Shown here: in pieces, positions 1-12,358 of the stretch
Layout of the letters: the number at the start of each line of letters is the position of its first letter
Numbering within the stretch: the first letter of the stretch is position 1
Source of the DNA: Pteria penguin
Lineage: Eukaryota > Mollusca > Bivalvia > Pterioida > Pteriidae
DNA length: 64,000 bases
NCBI GenBank assembly: GCA_035048485.1
Contig: CM068582.1
Coordinates: 16,038,001 to 16,102,000, forward strand
Direction: 5' to 3'
Translations under genes and position numbers: made by a program
Notes under the pieces: model-generated
Told to the model about the DNA's origin: nothing
The model's input: only the letters and a program-made list of their open reading frames with translations
The model's database searches: none

Positions 1-616
1 TCTTAACATCGTAACTTCTGATTGCTAGTTGGGACTCTTGCAGATCAAAGACATTGCTTCGCTTTCAGACTGACAAAGTATTATGATTCATGCAGATGTC
101 GCTTGATAAAACAATAATTATATGATCGTCTAGTATAATTTGTGTTCATAATTTCGTAAATTTTCAACATGAGTGTATTTTTTATTTATATTTATATCTA
201 TATTGACGATTAGTCATGAATTTTAATACATGTGTCTTTGATTATACTGCTTTTGTGTTGAGTGGGAAGTTGGGCCCATAAACCGGTTCACTACGTCATT
301 TGATTGACGATTGCCTCTTCAAATGACCTCCCTAATTCCGTACCATAAATCGAATGTTTTCTATTATACTCTGCATGTTCGACTTTTTCAACCAATCACT
401 AAGTAAATTAAGAAATGGAAAAAATTGTGTTTAAGTTCAATAAGATGCTATATAACACACGCAAATGCTCTATTTAGAAATTGAATATACAATTTTTACG
501 GGTGGATCTGTACCATTGTACAACATTATAAGCATGCATCAGAGGATCTGTCACCATATAGGCGAAATAATATTGGATTGTTGTAAATGAATAACAAAAC
601 AAATAATTTTTTAAAA

Positions 617-617
<1 letters not shown>
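1..617. other. Intron or upstream sequence of copy A, nothing recognised
   Basis: AT-rich DNA. I searched for a partner of copy B exon 5 (37799-37853) here and found none, so exon 5 of copy A is either left of the window or too diverged to see. Confidence 0.5.
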
Positions 618-671
<54 letters not shown>

Positions 672-672
672 G
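618..672. repeat. (ATT)n microsatellite
   Basis: Pure TTA/ATT triplet run, just upstream of the SINE at 693. Confidence 0.95.
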
Positions 673-692
673 AATAATGATAATGATAATAA

Positions 693-936
693 GCCGGTGT
701 GGCCTCGAGGATAAGGTGCTCGGTTCGTTATCGAAAGGTCCCGGGTTCGACTACCGCCCTGGACGCACCGGTGTTCTATCTTTCGGATGAGACGGTAAAA
801 ACCGAGGTCCCGTGTCACGGTAGGCCTGGCATGTAAAAGATTTTCCACTGCTTCGGGTGCTTCCGTTGCAGTAGTCTAAATTTCTATGCAGTGCATCAGC
901 CATATATGTGAAATAATTGTGGAATGACAATCAATC
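693..936 (+). mobile_element. tRNA-derived SINE, full-length type copy
   Basis: The head at 694-765 looks like a tRNA: GTGTGGCCTCGAGGATAAGG in the A-box position and GGGTTCGACTACC as a B box (743-755). The family body follows (CCCGTGTCACGGTAGGC, GTGCATCAGCCATATATGTG, GGAATGACAATC) and a (TCAA)n tail that runs into an ATT microsatellite. This head-body-tail order is the standard tRNA SINE plan and defines the family for the other copies in the window. Confidence 0.8.
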
Positions 937-938
937 AA

Positions 939-1004
<66 letters not shown>

Positions 1005-1006
1005 TA

Positions 1007-1043
<37 letters not shown>

Positions 1044-1070
1044 GATGATGATGATGATGATGATGATGAT
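936..1070. repeat. Compound (ATT)n(GAT)n microsatellite at SINE tail
   Basis: ATT repeats from 936 with a short interruption near 1000-1010, changing to GAT repeats at 1043-1070. It probably grew from the SINE tail. Confidence 0.95.
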
Positions 1071-1881
1071 ACTTTTCATCTTTTCAGACAAGCAATGATT
1101 ATTAGTGTGCTCGTTTTTTGCCGTGATGATTTATTGGTGCGTATACTATTTCTTTACGTCAAGGCCTCTCACACAAACCTTTGACAAACGCTATATTTAA
1201 TATAATGCATGGAGCCATGCACGTTTGAGGGAGGATTGTCTAAAAAGTTATTACTTTCGAATTTAATGGAAAAGAAGAGGTGTTAAAAGCTGTCGGAAAT
1301 TTGAATGGTAACAGCTTGTGGAAAAGCCTATATTTAGCTAAATTGAAGTATGCACAGGAATGCACACCATGATTAAGAACCTGAAGCTGAAAAAAAAAAC
1401 AATCAGAATGCGTGCAAAATTATTGTTCTTTGTATATAGTTCGTTTCAAAAATAGCTGTTTTTAATAGCTTCAATTTTAACAATAGGTAATTCATTTCAC
1501 TGAAATCCAATATATATTACCATACATTCTAACTATTCCCTGCAACGATATAAGGTCTCGATACATTGCTTCTAAAAGAAGTATGCGGAGTAATTATTTC
1601 TTAAGTATACCTATAATAAAGATGAAACATTCTCTGTACTGGCGTAGCGGGAGTGAGGTTGTTTCAGAATGCGTCTCATAATTGATTACTGAGTTAATCC
1701 TCTTTTATCACAAGTTTTGAAATCTACTTGCTTTTAATCTTTTATTATAAAAGATATCGAAATCTAATTATGACTATCTATGAAATAGAGTTTCGGATGC
1801 ACTTATAAGTAGGGAAAACACGGTTAGAGTAAAATAATGGCTATTTAAAATTTTAGTTGTGAATACTACATTTATTTACAG
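1071..1881. other. Copy A intron 5, 3' part
   Basis: No feature is recognised. It ends with the TTTATTTACAG acceptor of exon 6. Confidence 0.5.
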
Positions 1882-3320
1882 ATTGCATTAATACTACCTG
1901 TGTTGGGCTGTCTTTCATTCCTGTGCATAAAATTTATAAGAAATCTTTGCACTAAACTAAGAGAGTTTCTGAATGGAGATTTACCGGTAAGTTTGCATAT
2001 GAATACATGTAACAGAGTAGTGGTGTTTGTATCTCTTTTTTGTGAATATGTGAGTGCATGTATGTAGGTGGCTGTAGGTCTGTGTTTTAATAGGAGAGGA
2101 GTTAGTTCCACCAGCCAATCCCTTTCATCGAACAGATTATTTTCGATTGTCATCGTAAGCGTGACATGATATGTATACAGTTTATATGGTAATATATCGT
2201 CGGATTATATTATCGCAGATCTTCAGATCAAATCCTGAAAAGTTCGGATTCCAGTATTATCAATTCTATAACCCAAAAGAAAGTTTTAATAAACTATGAC
2301 ACTTTTTGTGAAAACTTATGAGGCCCTTTGACCTTTGAGGCTTCTCGTTGAGAGGGAATGACTGGCCAAAATAAAGAGAGGTACAAGGAAATATTTTGGT
2401 ATGTTTATTGACAAAATTTAAAAACTGACACATAACATTGTGATTATTTGTGTCCCCATCATTCAACAGCCAAGTAACCATTTCTCGGTCTTGTTTTAAT
2501 TTTTTGGTTTTCACTAACTTTGGAAATTAAGGTATTAACGTACTTAATGACCTGGTTACATTTAAACCGATAAAATGAAATTTACAATAAAGAGTTCGTC
2601 TCGATATTTAGGTTACCCACATTTATACATTGGGCGAAGTCCGTACATCCTTATAAGTAATCCGTTCTGTTCAAACCATCCGATACATTTCTGAAATAGG
2701 ACCATGACGTAGACTTTATAGAGTGCAGTTTTACCTTTATATAGGATAAATGTGACATTTTACATACGGTATCATCCATTATATCATTTCATAATTGCAG
2801 CATTCACATATTTTGTCCTCTGCACGATTTTGACCATTTTAGCTGATGTCGCTAGTCAAATATAAAGTTTAACTCTTCTCAAGCAATTGGTGTTGTTATA
2901 ACGAAGCACATTAACTTCCAGAATGGTAAATCACATGGTGGTTTCTCCTTGACTGGATCCAGATGTCAAAGATATGTCAAAGTTTTGTTTATCGCTGATA
3001 AATCGGATAACGACGACATAAAACGGTTCGTAGAATATTGTATTTTTTTTTTTTTTGGTTGGGTTGGGGGGGGGGGGGGTTCTGTTGTCTTCCTTTACTT
3101 TAAGTTTCCTTCTTATATTTTAACTTGTTTTTCTTGCTATTACTTGAGGAAACAATAATACGAATTCCAGGTAACTTTTTTCCAATTTATTAACAGAAAC
3201 AAAAATAAGATTGCCATGTTCCTGTCAAGGCAGAAGACTTGTCTCCAAACTGAACTTGTTCACAGGTGTTCCAACAGAATGTTATCCATATTTTTTCTTC
3301 TTGGAATGATGATTTACGAG

Positions 3321-6300
3321 GTAAACTCTAAAATCAATGGGAAAAAGAAACCGAACACTATATTGTTCAAATCTTTGGTTTTTAACCTAATCTGATTAAA
3401 ACCAAATCTTTATCCCGCTTATCAATTGCGGAAAAAGATCCGGAGAAACTCTGTAAGGGGTCATGTTCTTATGAACTCTAATGACGTTTTAGTCACTGAA
3501 GCTGTCATTTCCCATAGCCAATCAACATGTGTTTTTCATGTTTGTATTAGAATTGTATTTAAAAAAAAAAGAGAAGACATCTGACCAAGCTGTATGATTT
3601 AAATCACTCAGAAACTTGCACATAAAACATGACACTAATAAAATAAAATAAAAACTCAGAAATACAAATTACAAAAATAGTAGATTCTATCGAAGTTACG
3701 ATACCGACTTAGGACGGTCAGGTTGCTCAGATCGATAGGTCATATAAATTTCCACACGAAATATTTAATGGAATAATATGCTAGTAGCAAAAATACGTTC
3801 GGCGACATTTACATAAGTAAACCCTGCTTTGCCCGTCAGTGAGCCCGCTCAGATCCTTGATCAATAGAAGTCCCGACTAACAGTCAGAGGGCACGAGGAT
3901 CCGGACCTTGTCTCCTCTGAAAAGGTTCGTAGAAGACCCTTCATAGAGTCTCCATCGCCCTGTTATACAGCGCGCAACGCTCAAGTTTAAGTCTGTATAA
4001 GACTGTAGAATGGCCCAATACAAGACCTATGGTCTTTTCGATGATTTGTGTGTCATACTATCTGTGTCCGAGGCGTTTAATTATTTTAGAACCTGTTGAT
4101 ATGAAATTATCGAAACCTTTGACCCTCCTTAGTTTGTAAACTAGATCGACGTAGAAATTTGGATGAGAAATTCCGTGAGATTGTATTGTTAAAAATGTAA
4201 AATACGAAAGTAACTTTTGTCAAGTCACATTTCAAAAATTAGATAAAAAGATCTATAAAATTTACCAAAAGTTTTTCTAAGTTTATGATATCTATAACCT
4301 TGATATTTGAAAAAAAATTACATGAAATTTCAAAACGTTAATGCAAGTTCTAGACAGCAATTGACTTATATAAATCCATATGATGGGAGTCTAGTGACGT
4401 CGCTATCTGAAAAAGTTAAATTTGAAATAGGAAATCCAAAGTTGTCACGTTTTTCGTATATATTTATATGGATATTGTTGATAATGATCTTAATATTGAA
4501 GTTTAAGAAAGGTGTTTCTTAATCAGAAGTATTGGCTGTGTTTAATTGAACTTCAGGTGGATAAATGTCGGTAATATATTTTTGAAACGAAGGGTTGTTG
4601 ATTACTAAAATATCATCAAGATATCTAACTCTCATTGAACTCATCAATAAGGTTGAAACGTTTCGAAGTTTGAATAGAGTCTATGTGTTCTCTCTTATAA
4701 CAGTATAAAAATAAATCTGCTGTAAGGATAGTATAGTTAATACCTAGAGGAATCCCAATAACCTGTTGATGAATCTTGCCATTAAATTGCACATAAATAT
4801 TATCCATCAAAAATGTGATGGCATTACATAACTCAGTGCAAGTTCAATATTTATAATTATCAATATTTATAATTATCATACTGTTTGCTTGAGAAAAATC
4901 CAGATGTATCTGAAGTACAGAGATATGATTAAGAATCTGTGTTGAAACACCAGCGTATGAGAGACAACTTGGTTTTGATTAAGTCGTGAGGTAGAGAAAC
5001 ACATAATGTCGAAAATCAAAAATAGAAATTTGATTTGCTTTAGAATTTCTCAAAAGGAACTTTGCAATGACTTCGCATGAATTTTTGATTGACCAAAATT
5101 AATTGACGTTACTATTGTTATAAACGACATTGCAATATTTAATCACATGCAGTAGGAGCGGAAGATGTTTAGAAAGGATTTGATATGAAACATGATTGAT
5201 TAATATGAACGTTTTTGTAATTTAGGAAGCCAATATATGGATGAAAAATCATTTTTCTCGGTGCTTAAATTGAAGGTGCACATATGTATACGATGGTCAG
5301 ATAGGATCTTGTCCTTCAACAATGGGGTTTCAACATACGTACTAGAAGAGTTCAATTCAGTTTTAAAAACTGCATATAGTATATTTTTCAAGCAATGATA
5401 ATATTATTAGCTGCTCTGTAAGCAGGTATGAAGACGTGTATTTTGTAAATTAGCCGGTTTCTACCAATGGTATGGAGCGGTATTTCATGTGGCTGTTAGA
5501 ATTAATGTGTATATAGTGTAAAATTACGGATGCGAGCATCGATCATCATTACAATTTCACTTTTCCAGTTATTCAAGGCATGTACTTTTACACCTGTTTT
5601 TACATCATCATTTACAGTAAGTATTTAGTGCTAATTCAACAATAACCCGGCATCTACCCGCAAAGGTAATCTGTATTTTGGCTCCTTATTACAAAGGGAA
5701 CGTAGATACTTATCACCTGTAATAATATGACCCACAGGCTGATAAATATATTTTTAAAGTTATTGCATGATCAGGAAGATGAAAAAGAGTCATGTGTGTT
5801 AGGATTAGATGTGAATACAATATAACCTGACTACAATAAAACTACAAAATAATCTATTGAGTGATGTCTTCTGTCTCTGCTAATCTATGTGCAAAGGACA
5901 GAGACATTTTAATCGGCAATAGGGGAATTTCTACTTGTTTGAATAAAGTATAAGACACATAAAACGTAGAAATGCACAAATCTATGTTGCACCAAATTTA
6001 TACAGGTATTCACGTTCTGACATTTAATTGTAACCTAGCTTTACTTTCAATTCAGTTTTAAAGTTATTTTCATGGAAACTCCTAAAAAGTATTTGTATAT
6101 TTTAAATTTTAGAACTGATATATATTTACACATCCAGTACTAACAGTTGAAAATAAGCACTTTTCCAGTATGAAAGACCATTTATATTTATCATTATGTC
6201 ATTTCACAACGGATTTCTTCGTTAAAATAAATTATCCAGTCCGATATCGAAACACAGCAAACCGACCGTTACGATCAGTCGATTAATATTTTGTGATTTT

Positions 6301-7517
6301 GGTTATTCAGATCTTGAGACAATAACTAAAAATCTGCAATAAAATCATATGTGCAGGTTTTTAGTTAATGCAATATAAAATGCATAATAAAGTACATGAA
6401 GCAAGTCTGCTTTATAAGATTTATAGTAAGACCCAATTTTATGTCGTTAAGATTATTACGGAAATGAACTTTGTCAATGAAATAATATAGTTTAGACGAT
6501 CGAGACATCATGATATATGCATTTATTTATATTGTCGGTAATCATAGAAACTTGTGTGCTAAAAGTACAAATACCAGCTGTTTGAACGAATGCTCTATCG
6601 CCGAATACGATGTCAGAATTCCTGTTCATATCGAAACACACGTCCTTATGTTCGTAACTCTATCTGAAATAGATGCTCAGATTAGCTGACAATTCGATGA
6701 CGATTTTGCACCGGAAAGTAATGCCGACTACAAACGTTTCAGTATAAAAGGAAGTTTGCTCTTCAGTTGCGGCGCATACGATATACGACTCTGAACCGTA
6801 AACATGTCTAGCCTCAATAAAATTATTCCAATAATCTTAAATTTAGGTCAGTTTCTTGACCAAAAATGGGGGAAAGTATATTCTTCATTACCATAATAAC
6901 TATTAATACCAAATCTTTTATGTTATTAATTCAAATAAAATATTGGATATTTCTGATCTGTTTCTCCCATTTGTGTAGAATATTTATTCAAGAATAACTT
7001 ATGATTTGTAAGGGAAATCACAAATATTGTTGCATAAACCTTTAGTATCGCTTACTAAATCCGCAACAAAATCTTTGAGCATTCAATGGTGAATGGGGTG
7101 ATGATTTCATAAACAGTTAACCAAACGCACGATTATTTTCACTTCAGTTGACCGTCCGCACTCACCACCGCAGCTGCAATTTTAGTCACTTTTTGTATAA
7201 AAAGAATATACATACATATAAATACGTTTGATGGTTGAGAGTAGAAATACAACAGTATAACCATTTGTCAGGGGACATGTCTATCAAGGCACCGGTTCTA
7301 CGACACGGTTGCCATTGTAAATGAGGTACTACCTGACTCATATCGTCATTTACTTACAGGTCCTGTCAAGGGTATACATAAATTGGAACCGCCCTATCTG
7401 GTTTTTATTAACCCCTTTAAATCCTTTCATTATCAAATTTACGAAACATATTAATTCATAATCCACTTGAAACATCTAATTGTTGCTAAATATTTAATGT
7501 ACTATTTTCTATTTCAG
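3321..7517. other. Copy A intron 8
   Basis: Outside the reverse transcriptase fragment (4310-5395) I see only AT-rich sequence. The intron ends with CTATTTCAG at exon 9. Confidence 0.5.
4310..5395 (-). mobile_element. Decayed reverse transcriptase fragment (Penelope-like/YLDD type, tentative)
   Basis: Read on the minus strand from 5395 down: IYWLPKLQK (about 5210-5240), then FNGKIHQQVIGIPLG and ADLFLYCYKRE (4660-4810), then after a frameshift RYLDDILVINNPSF (about 4590-4620) with the catalytic YLDD, then YITDIYPPEVQLNT, and finally NIHINIYEKRDNFGFP and TRLPSYGF (4350-4480). This order matches a retroelement reverse transcriptase common in mollusc and cnidarian genomes. At least one frameshift and several stops are present. 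It lies in intron 8 of STRA6-like copy A and has no counterpart in copy B. The family (Penelope-like or a relative) is inferred. Confidence 0.8.
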
Positions 7518-7728
7518 TGGTTCGTGATATCTGTTTACGTTGCAACGTTCTATCAAAAATACTACAGATATATTAAGGACGTATATGGTAATACACCTGT
7601 CCAACTTGACGATTATCTTTTGACATTTCTTCGAGTCTGCATAGGTATCCTCTTATTCTGTTTATCTAAATACAATAATATACATGTAATTAGTTTATTT
7701 CAAAATACTAATCTAAGTAAAATATATT

Positions 7729-8552
7729 TGAGCCGGCCCATGTGAAAACCAACAAGGTGACAAAATTTGGACATCTTAGGGGTTTTGTAGTTTTGAAAAA
7801 ATTAGGTCTTTCCTGATCATTTTGATGCCAAAGATTCCATATTCCTCAGATTATTATTCTAGTTATAGAGCTTTAAACATTCGGGGTTGCTGACTTCGAC
7901 GTAACGTCATTCTAACGTTATAACATTACTGCGTATGACGTATGACAGAAACATGAACAGTTTTCTGTTAGTATAGATGGTAAATTGACTTGTTTGGTAT
8001 TTAAACAAGAATAAACAATTAATAAACAGACAATTGGTATTTAGTGTCGCTCTTCCCATGGTTCTAGCTGTGCATGTACAGGCATTTAGGATTACTAAGC
8101 GTCACTCATCGGGCGGCTGTGGGCAGTTTATGTCCTGGTGACGGGGACTGATGTAGCGGCGCACGTTTCGATAACGATATCCTTGTCTCTCATGGCTTCA
8201 TCCTTCAGCTTCCAAGTGGACAGACATGTCGTCTGCAGCGAATTAATGTGTTGGGTCCGTAAGTACTGCACTTCGGTCTCCGTGCCGTTTGGTGCTTTTG
8301 ATAGAAGAACAACTCTAGTGTGGTCTTGAAGTAATAGCAAGTATAGTATTGAAAGATCCTTTGTATCAACATCTTTTCAAACGTGGCTTATGGTGGTTGA
8401 AATGTTAATCAGCGAAGACAATCGAAATATAAAGTATATTTATGTACCGAAAGTATTGGTAAGCCGCTATTCCTTTGAGCGTCTTGAGGTGAAAAGATAT
8501 AAAGTATTTCCAGTCTCTCCATGTCCATGATGGGAAGACAACGGCCTCATAT
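7729..8552. other. Insertion in intron 9 of copy A, unidentified
   Basis: Copy B intron 9 is 310 bp; copy A is 1267 bp. Flanks on both sides align with copy B (GTAAAATATA before; TTAAATCAACTTAACTG after), which places about 820 extra bases here. The ends read GAGCCGGC and CGGCCTC, only a weak inverted repeat. No protein is recognised. Confidence 0.55.
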
Positions 8553-9715
8553 TTATATTAAATCAACTTAACTGTAATATTTATTTAACTTCGTAATAGA
8601 TCAAAGAATAGTAATTAACGAGATGTCCGATCGGCTAATCTTTTGTACGCAGAAAGGGATTAATATTTCAGTGTATAAGATGACCTGAAAAAGTTTTAAA
8701 GATTTGTTTTTAAAACTAAGTTTGATTACCTACAGATAATTGTTTAAATATATAAAGCTGAGAAAAAGTTGTGTAAATCTCATTGAAAATTTGGTTATTT
8801 AATATGGGACTGTATGGGAAAGGAATACTATGCTTTGGCCTAGTAACACGATTGCACTATATTGTTTGTTTCTACAAATTTATATTATGTTAGATTTACT
8901 CTTACTTACAGGTAGCTATTATACCGGTGCTTTTGTGGCTACTATTGTCATGATCTTCAATATGGTGAAACTGTATTCCAGTCACCGTAAACATATTCAC
9001 AAGCTTCTTGCCGGCAATAAAGACTTTATACCAGAGAAATGTTGGAACATGGAACCTCATACTATACTGGTAATATCATTTATCTATCGTAAGTTGTAAG
9101 TTGTTTGCCGTGAATTAGAGAAGTAACATTTCTATTAGATTTGCCAATTGAGTTTTTAGGCTGGAATAATCCCAACTTTAAATGCTTCAATTTTGATACT
9201 CTATTGTCTGCTTATTAAAATAGGCATTTACGTTTTTAATATTTTCTGTGAAAACGAGTTATTTCAAAATTATATGACCATTTTATTTGACTCTATTCGT
9301 TGTACGAAATCCGCATCTCATTAGTTATGTGTCTTTGCAAATTAACAGCTTATTACATTGTTCTCATACAAAGTCATATGAAGTCATGCTGTAATAAATA
9401 TGACAATAAGTATAGAGCATATATACCTTTCAAGTGTTGAAACCAAAATGACCGAAAAGTGAACCAAAGAATCAATCTAAGGACATCGCTATGCATGAGG
9501 GAGATACTCCTTGGTTTTATAGTGATTTACATAATTTCACGACTGAAAATTTTAAGTATATATTTCATGTCAACATAAAAGCACTGGGTAGTAGACCTTC
9601 AGTACAAAAGCACTAAACACTAGACTTGCGATGCCCTCGGGAACTATCAGACCACCAGCAGTGACACCGGCCTAGTGGATGTAATAATTATGGAGCATAT
9701 AAACCTTTCAATTAT

Positions 9716-9763
9716 GTGCAACAGATGCGCATTTCGACAACTTACGTCTCTTCAGTGATGCTC
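9716..9763 (-). ncRNA. Hammerhead-ribozyme-like motif (type I layout)
   Basis: On the minus strand: stem I 3' side GAGCATCA (9763-9756), CTGAAGA (9755-9749, fits CUGANGA), stem II GAC/GTC with a 7-nt loop (9748-9736), GAAA (9735-9732), palindromic TGCGCA as stem III (9731-9726), then TC completing an AUC cleavage triplet (9725-9724), and stem I 5' side TGTTGCAC (9723-9716). Stem I pairs with one U-U mismatch. The 3-bp palindromic stem III is like the metazoan minimal hammerheads that work as dimers in Penelope-like elements and retrozymes. Activity is not shown. It sits in copy A intron 10, in DNA absent from copy B. Confidence 0.6.
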
Positions 9764-9834
9764 ATGGCCGAATGATTGGAATTCACATAAGATATAGATA
9801 CTTGAAGAGAAATATATATGCGTTTAAATTTAAT

Positions 9835-9872
9835 GCAATATGAGCGCATTTCGACAAGTGGTGCCTTCAACT
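9835..9872 (-). repeat. Degenerate second hammerhead unit
   Basis: About 117 bp from the first motif, the minus strand again shows TTGTC, GAAA and TGCGC, followed by TCATATTGCAT. The CUGANGA box is decayed to TTGAAGG, so this is a dead tandem copy. A flanking piece, GAGCATATA.ACCTTTCAA, also recurs at 9415-9440 and 9692-9710. Confidence 0.45.
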
Positions 9873-9887
9873 ACTGCATAAGTTTGT

Positions 9888-10085
9888 TTGTTTGTTTGAT
9901 TATTGTTTTACGTCACTCCACGATTATTTCACGTATTTGGTGACGGCATCTGCCTGATGCATTGCATACAAATTTAGACCTTTGCAACGGACCCACCCGA
10001 AGCAGTGAGGGATCTTTTACGTGCCACGCCTACCGTGACACGGGACCTCGGTTTTTACTGTCTCATCCGAAAGACAGAACACCGG
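9888..10085 (-). mobile_element. tRNA-derived SINE, body fragment
   Basis: It starts with the SINE tail in reverse (TTTGATTATTGTTTTACGTC), then CCACGATTATTTCAC, GGTGACGGCATCTGCCTGATG and CACGCCTACCGTGACACGGG (allowing for small differences), ending CATCCGAAAGACAGAACACC. This is the same family as 693-936 but in the opposite direction and lacking the tRNA head. It is an insertion specific to copy A intron 10. Confidence 0.75.
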
Positions 10086-10262
10086 TGCTACTGCATAAGC
10101 TTAATGCTTTTAATGTATTTATTCATTGGTGTGATATTTACAATTTATACTTCTTCGACATATTTGACATATTTTTCAAGAAGTTTACAGCAACAAGTGA
10201 TAATTAAAAACCAGTATAGAAACAGTAAATGATAAAACCGAAATTGTACAGACGTATTGTTC

Positions 10263-10279
10263 GTGATAGTCTCTCTCTC

Positions 10280-10335
<56 letters not shown>
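10263..10335. repeat. (CT)n microsatellite, intron 10 of copy A
   Basis: Pure CT run. The flank GTTAATGTTT is shared with the CT run of copy B at 48685, so the locus is ancestral to the duplication. Confidence 0.95.
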
Positions 10336-10338
<3 letters not shown>

Positions 10339-10748
10339 AATGTTTGTTATTGTCATTTCTTTGTTTTAATGTTTGTATTGTTGCTTCACTGTTACGGTTA
10401 ATCTACTTTTAATATATCTACATTGACTTGTCGTCTTTTGGTATCAGTATTGTCGTAAACATTCCCCCTTCATTAATGTTTGTTACTACATTTTAATGAA
10501 TGATTGCATTCCATGTGGATTTGACATGGACTGCAGCGAAACTATGAAATATGAATGTGAATATTATCTAATTTGTATCTCGATCTCACTCAAAGCAACT
10601 TGCATAGATAAACACTCATGTATTCTTATCAAGTAGAGAAGATGATGTACCCGAGATAAATAAATTTCTCCTGTTTTTTGCTGGCCATTTCCGTTTCATG
10701 AAGAAGGGAACTAGTGCCAACAATAAACAAAATCCATAATTACAAATA

Positions 10749-12085
10749 CGAGGGGTGTTCCGAAATTATTGTTACTTGCGCAATATCTCGTGGAAATAGT
10801 GCTTAATGAGCTTAAAACTACCTCATGGCGATAGCGTGATATCTGAAGCTTGGTATAGGTAAATTTCTCGCTCACAATTACACTGACCTTGGTGATGTGT
10901 ACATTGTTTTGTAGCGTACTCGTTACACTCTATATAAATATGGTTGGCAAGAGAGCTGAAAACGTAACTGAAATTAGGGCCTATATCAAAGGTAGGTCTC
11001 TACTTGGCTTAAAGGCGGTAGATATTCATCGTGAGGTGTGTGATATTTATGGGAAGGGTCAAATGTCATATATGATTATTTGTAGGTGGGTTGCTCGATT
11101 TAAGTCGGGACACCAGCAGCTGAAAGATGCTGCTCACACAGGTCCCCCTGCAACAACAACAACAAAGCATAACATTGAACGAATTCGGCAAATCCTTGAA
11201 AAAATGCAAGGTACACAGTCAGGCAGTTAGCTAAAATGACAGGCTTGTCTTTAGCACGTATTCACTGTATTTTGAAGAAACATCTTAAGCTGGGCAAGAT
11301 AAATGCCAGGTGGATACCCCATTTACTAACTGACGACCAAAAGAGGTCCCGGGTTGACAAGGCCAAATCCTTATTGAAGAAATACCCAAAATACAGCAAA
11401 AAGGCTTTTGATAATTTGGTCACAGGTGATGAAACATGGGTGTATTTTTTCGAGCCCAAAAGAAAATGCTCTAATCGAATCTGGGCAAACAAAAACGCCA
11501 GGCGCCCTAGCATTGCTAAAAGAATACGCACCGTGAGGAAGGTTTTGTATGTCATATTCTTTGATAACAAGGGTCCGATCATGCAAATCCCTGTTCCGAA
11601 AGGCAAAACTGTCACGGCAAAGTATTATAGAGACGTTGTACTTCGAAAACTGAAGAAAGTCTACAAACGCCGCCGCCCACATACAGGTTTGAAGTACCTC
11701 AGGCTCTTGCATGACGATGCGCCAGCACACAAGGCGCGTATTGTAACGGAGTTTTTGAAGGCAGAAAAGGTTACTGTCCTCCCCCACCCTGCATTTTCAC
11801 CAGACTTGGCCCCCTGTGACTTTTTCTTGTTCCCTAAACTAAAATTTCACCTATCTGGAAAAAAATATAAATCAAGAAATGCCCTTGGCTCTGCCATTCA
11901 CCAGTATCTTATGAGTATACCAATTCAAGAGTACGAAAACTGTTTCCAAAAGTGGATTGATCGGTTGAAACGATGCATAAATGCAGAGGGGGAGTACTTC
12001 GAAGGACAGGGCAAAGTAAAATGATCACAATTACTTCTATCAAAAAGAAATCGCCAAAGTAACAATAATTTCGGAACATCCCTCG
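10749..12085 (+). mobile_element. Mariner-family DNA transposon, nearly complete
   Basis: The 1337-bp element is bounded by about 29-bp terminal inverted repeats (CGAGGGGTGTTCCGAAATTA at the left; the reverse complement with one mismatch at the right) and by TA dinucleotides at 10747-10748 and 12086-12087, the mariner target duplication. It sits in intron 10 of STRA6-like copy A. The corresponding intron of copy B (about 49098) shows the empty site ACAAATACAATGCCC, so the insertion followed the duplication. Confidence 0.95.
10940..12024 (+). pseudogene. Mariner transposase (DD34D) broken by one frameshift
   Basis: The N-terminal part (start ATG 10940) carries the helix-turn-helix DNA-binding region and runs to a stop at 11230. 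The catalytic part continues in another frame from about 11210 to TGA at 12022-12024. The catalytic acids are visible: TGDETWVYF, then LHDDAPAHKA, then SPDLAPCDFFLFP. The spacing of the last two is 34 residues, as in mariner. The frames separate near 11207-11212, where a one-base gain or two-base loss explains the break. Apart from this the sequence is well preserved, implying fairly recent inactivation. Whether any other copy supplies active enzyme cannot be judged here. Confidence 0.93.
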
Positions 12086-12358
12086 TATAATGCCCATTTA
12101 TACAAAGAAAGTTACTTATTGATGCACGAGTCAAAGTTGCGGAAATCTGAAACCCTTACATAGTAAACTTATTGCTAAGCTTATTTTATTAAAAAAGCGA
12201 AACCTTTAAGAACACTTCTATTTATAAACTAGAGGGAAAAAAAATAGATATAAACATAGGCATAAGATCTAGAAGATACACTCAATTATGATATTTCATT
12301 TATATCTAGGCAAGAAACATAATGTATCCGGGGATGCAGATAGGATTTTTTATTTGGG

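Noticed and set aside
587..1184. Poly-Ile and poly-Tyr ORFs
   Set aside because: They are translations of ATT/TTA microsatellites.
8128..8340. Opposed 60-70-codon ORFs
   Set aside because: They are of chance length, lie inside an insertion specific to intron 9 of copy A, and show no recognised motif.
11262..12134. Minus-strand ORFs over the mariner
   Set aside because: They are antisense shadows of the transposase; the plus strand has the catalytic motifs.
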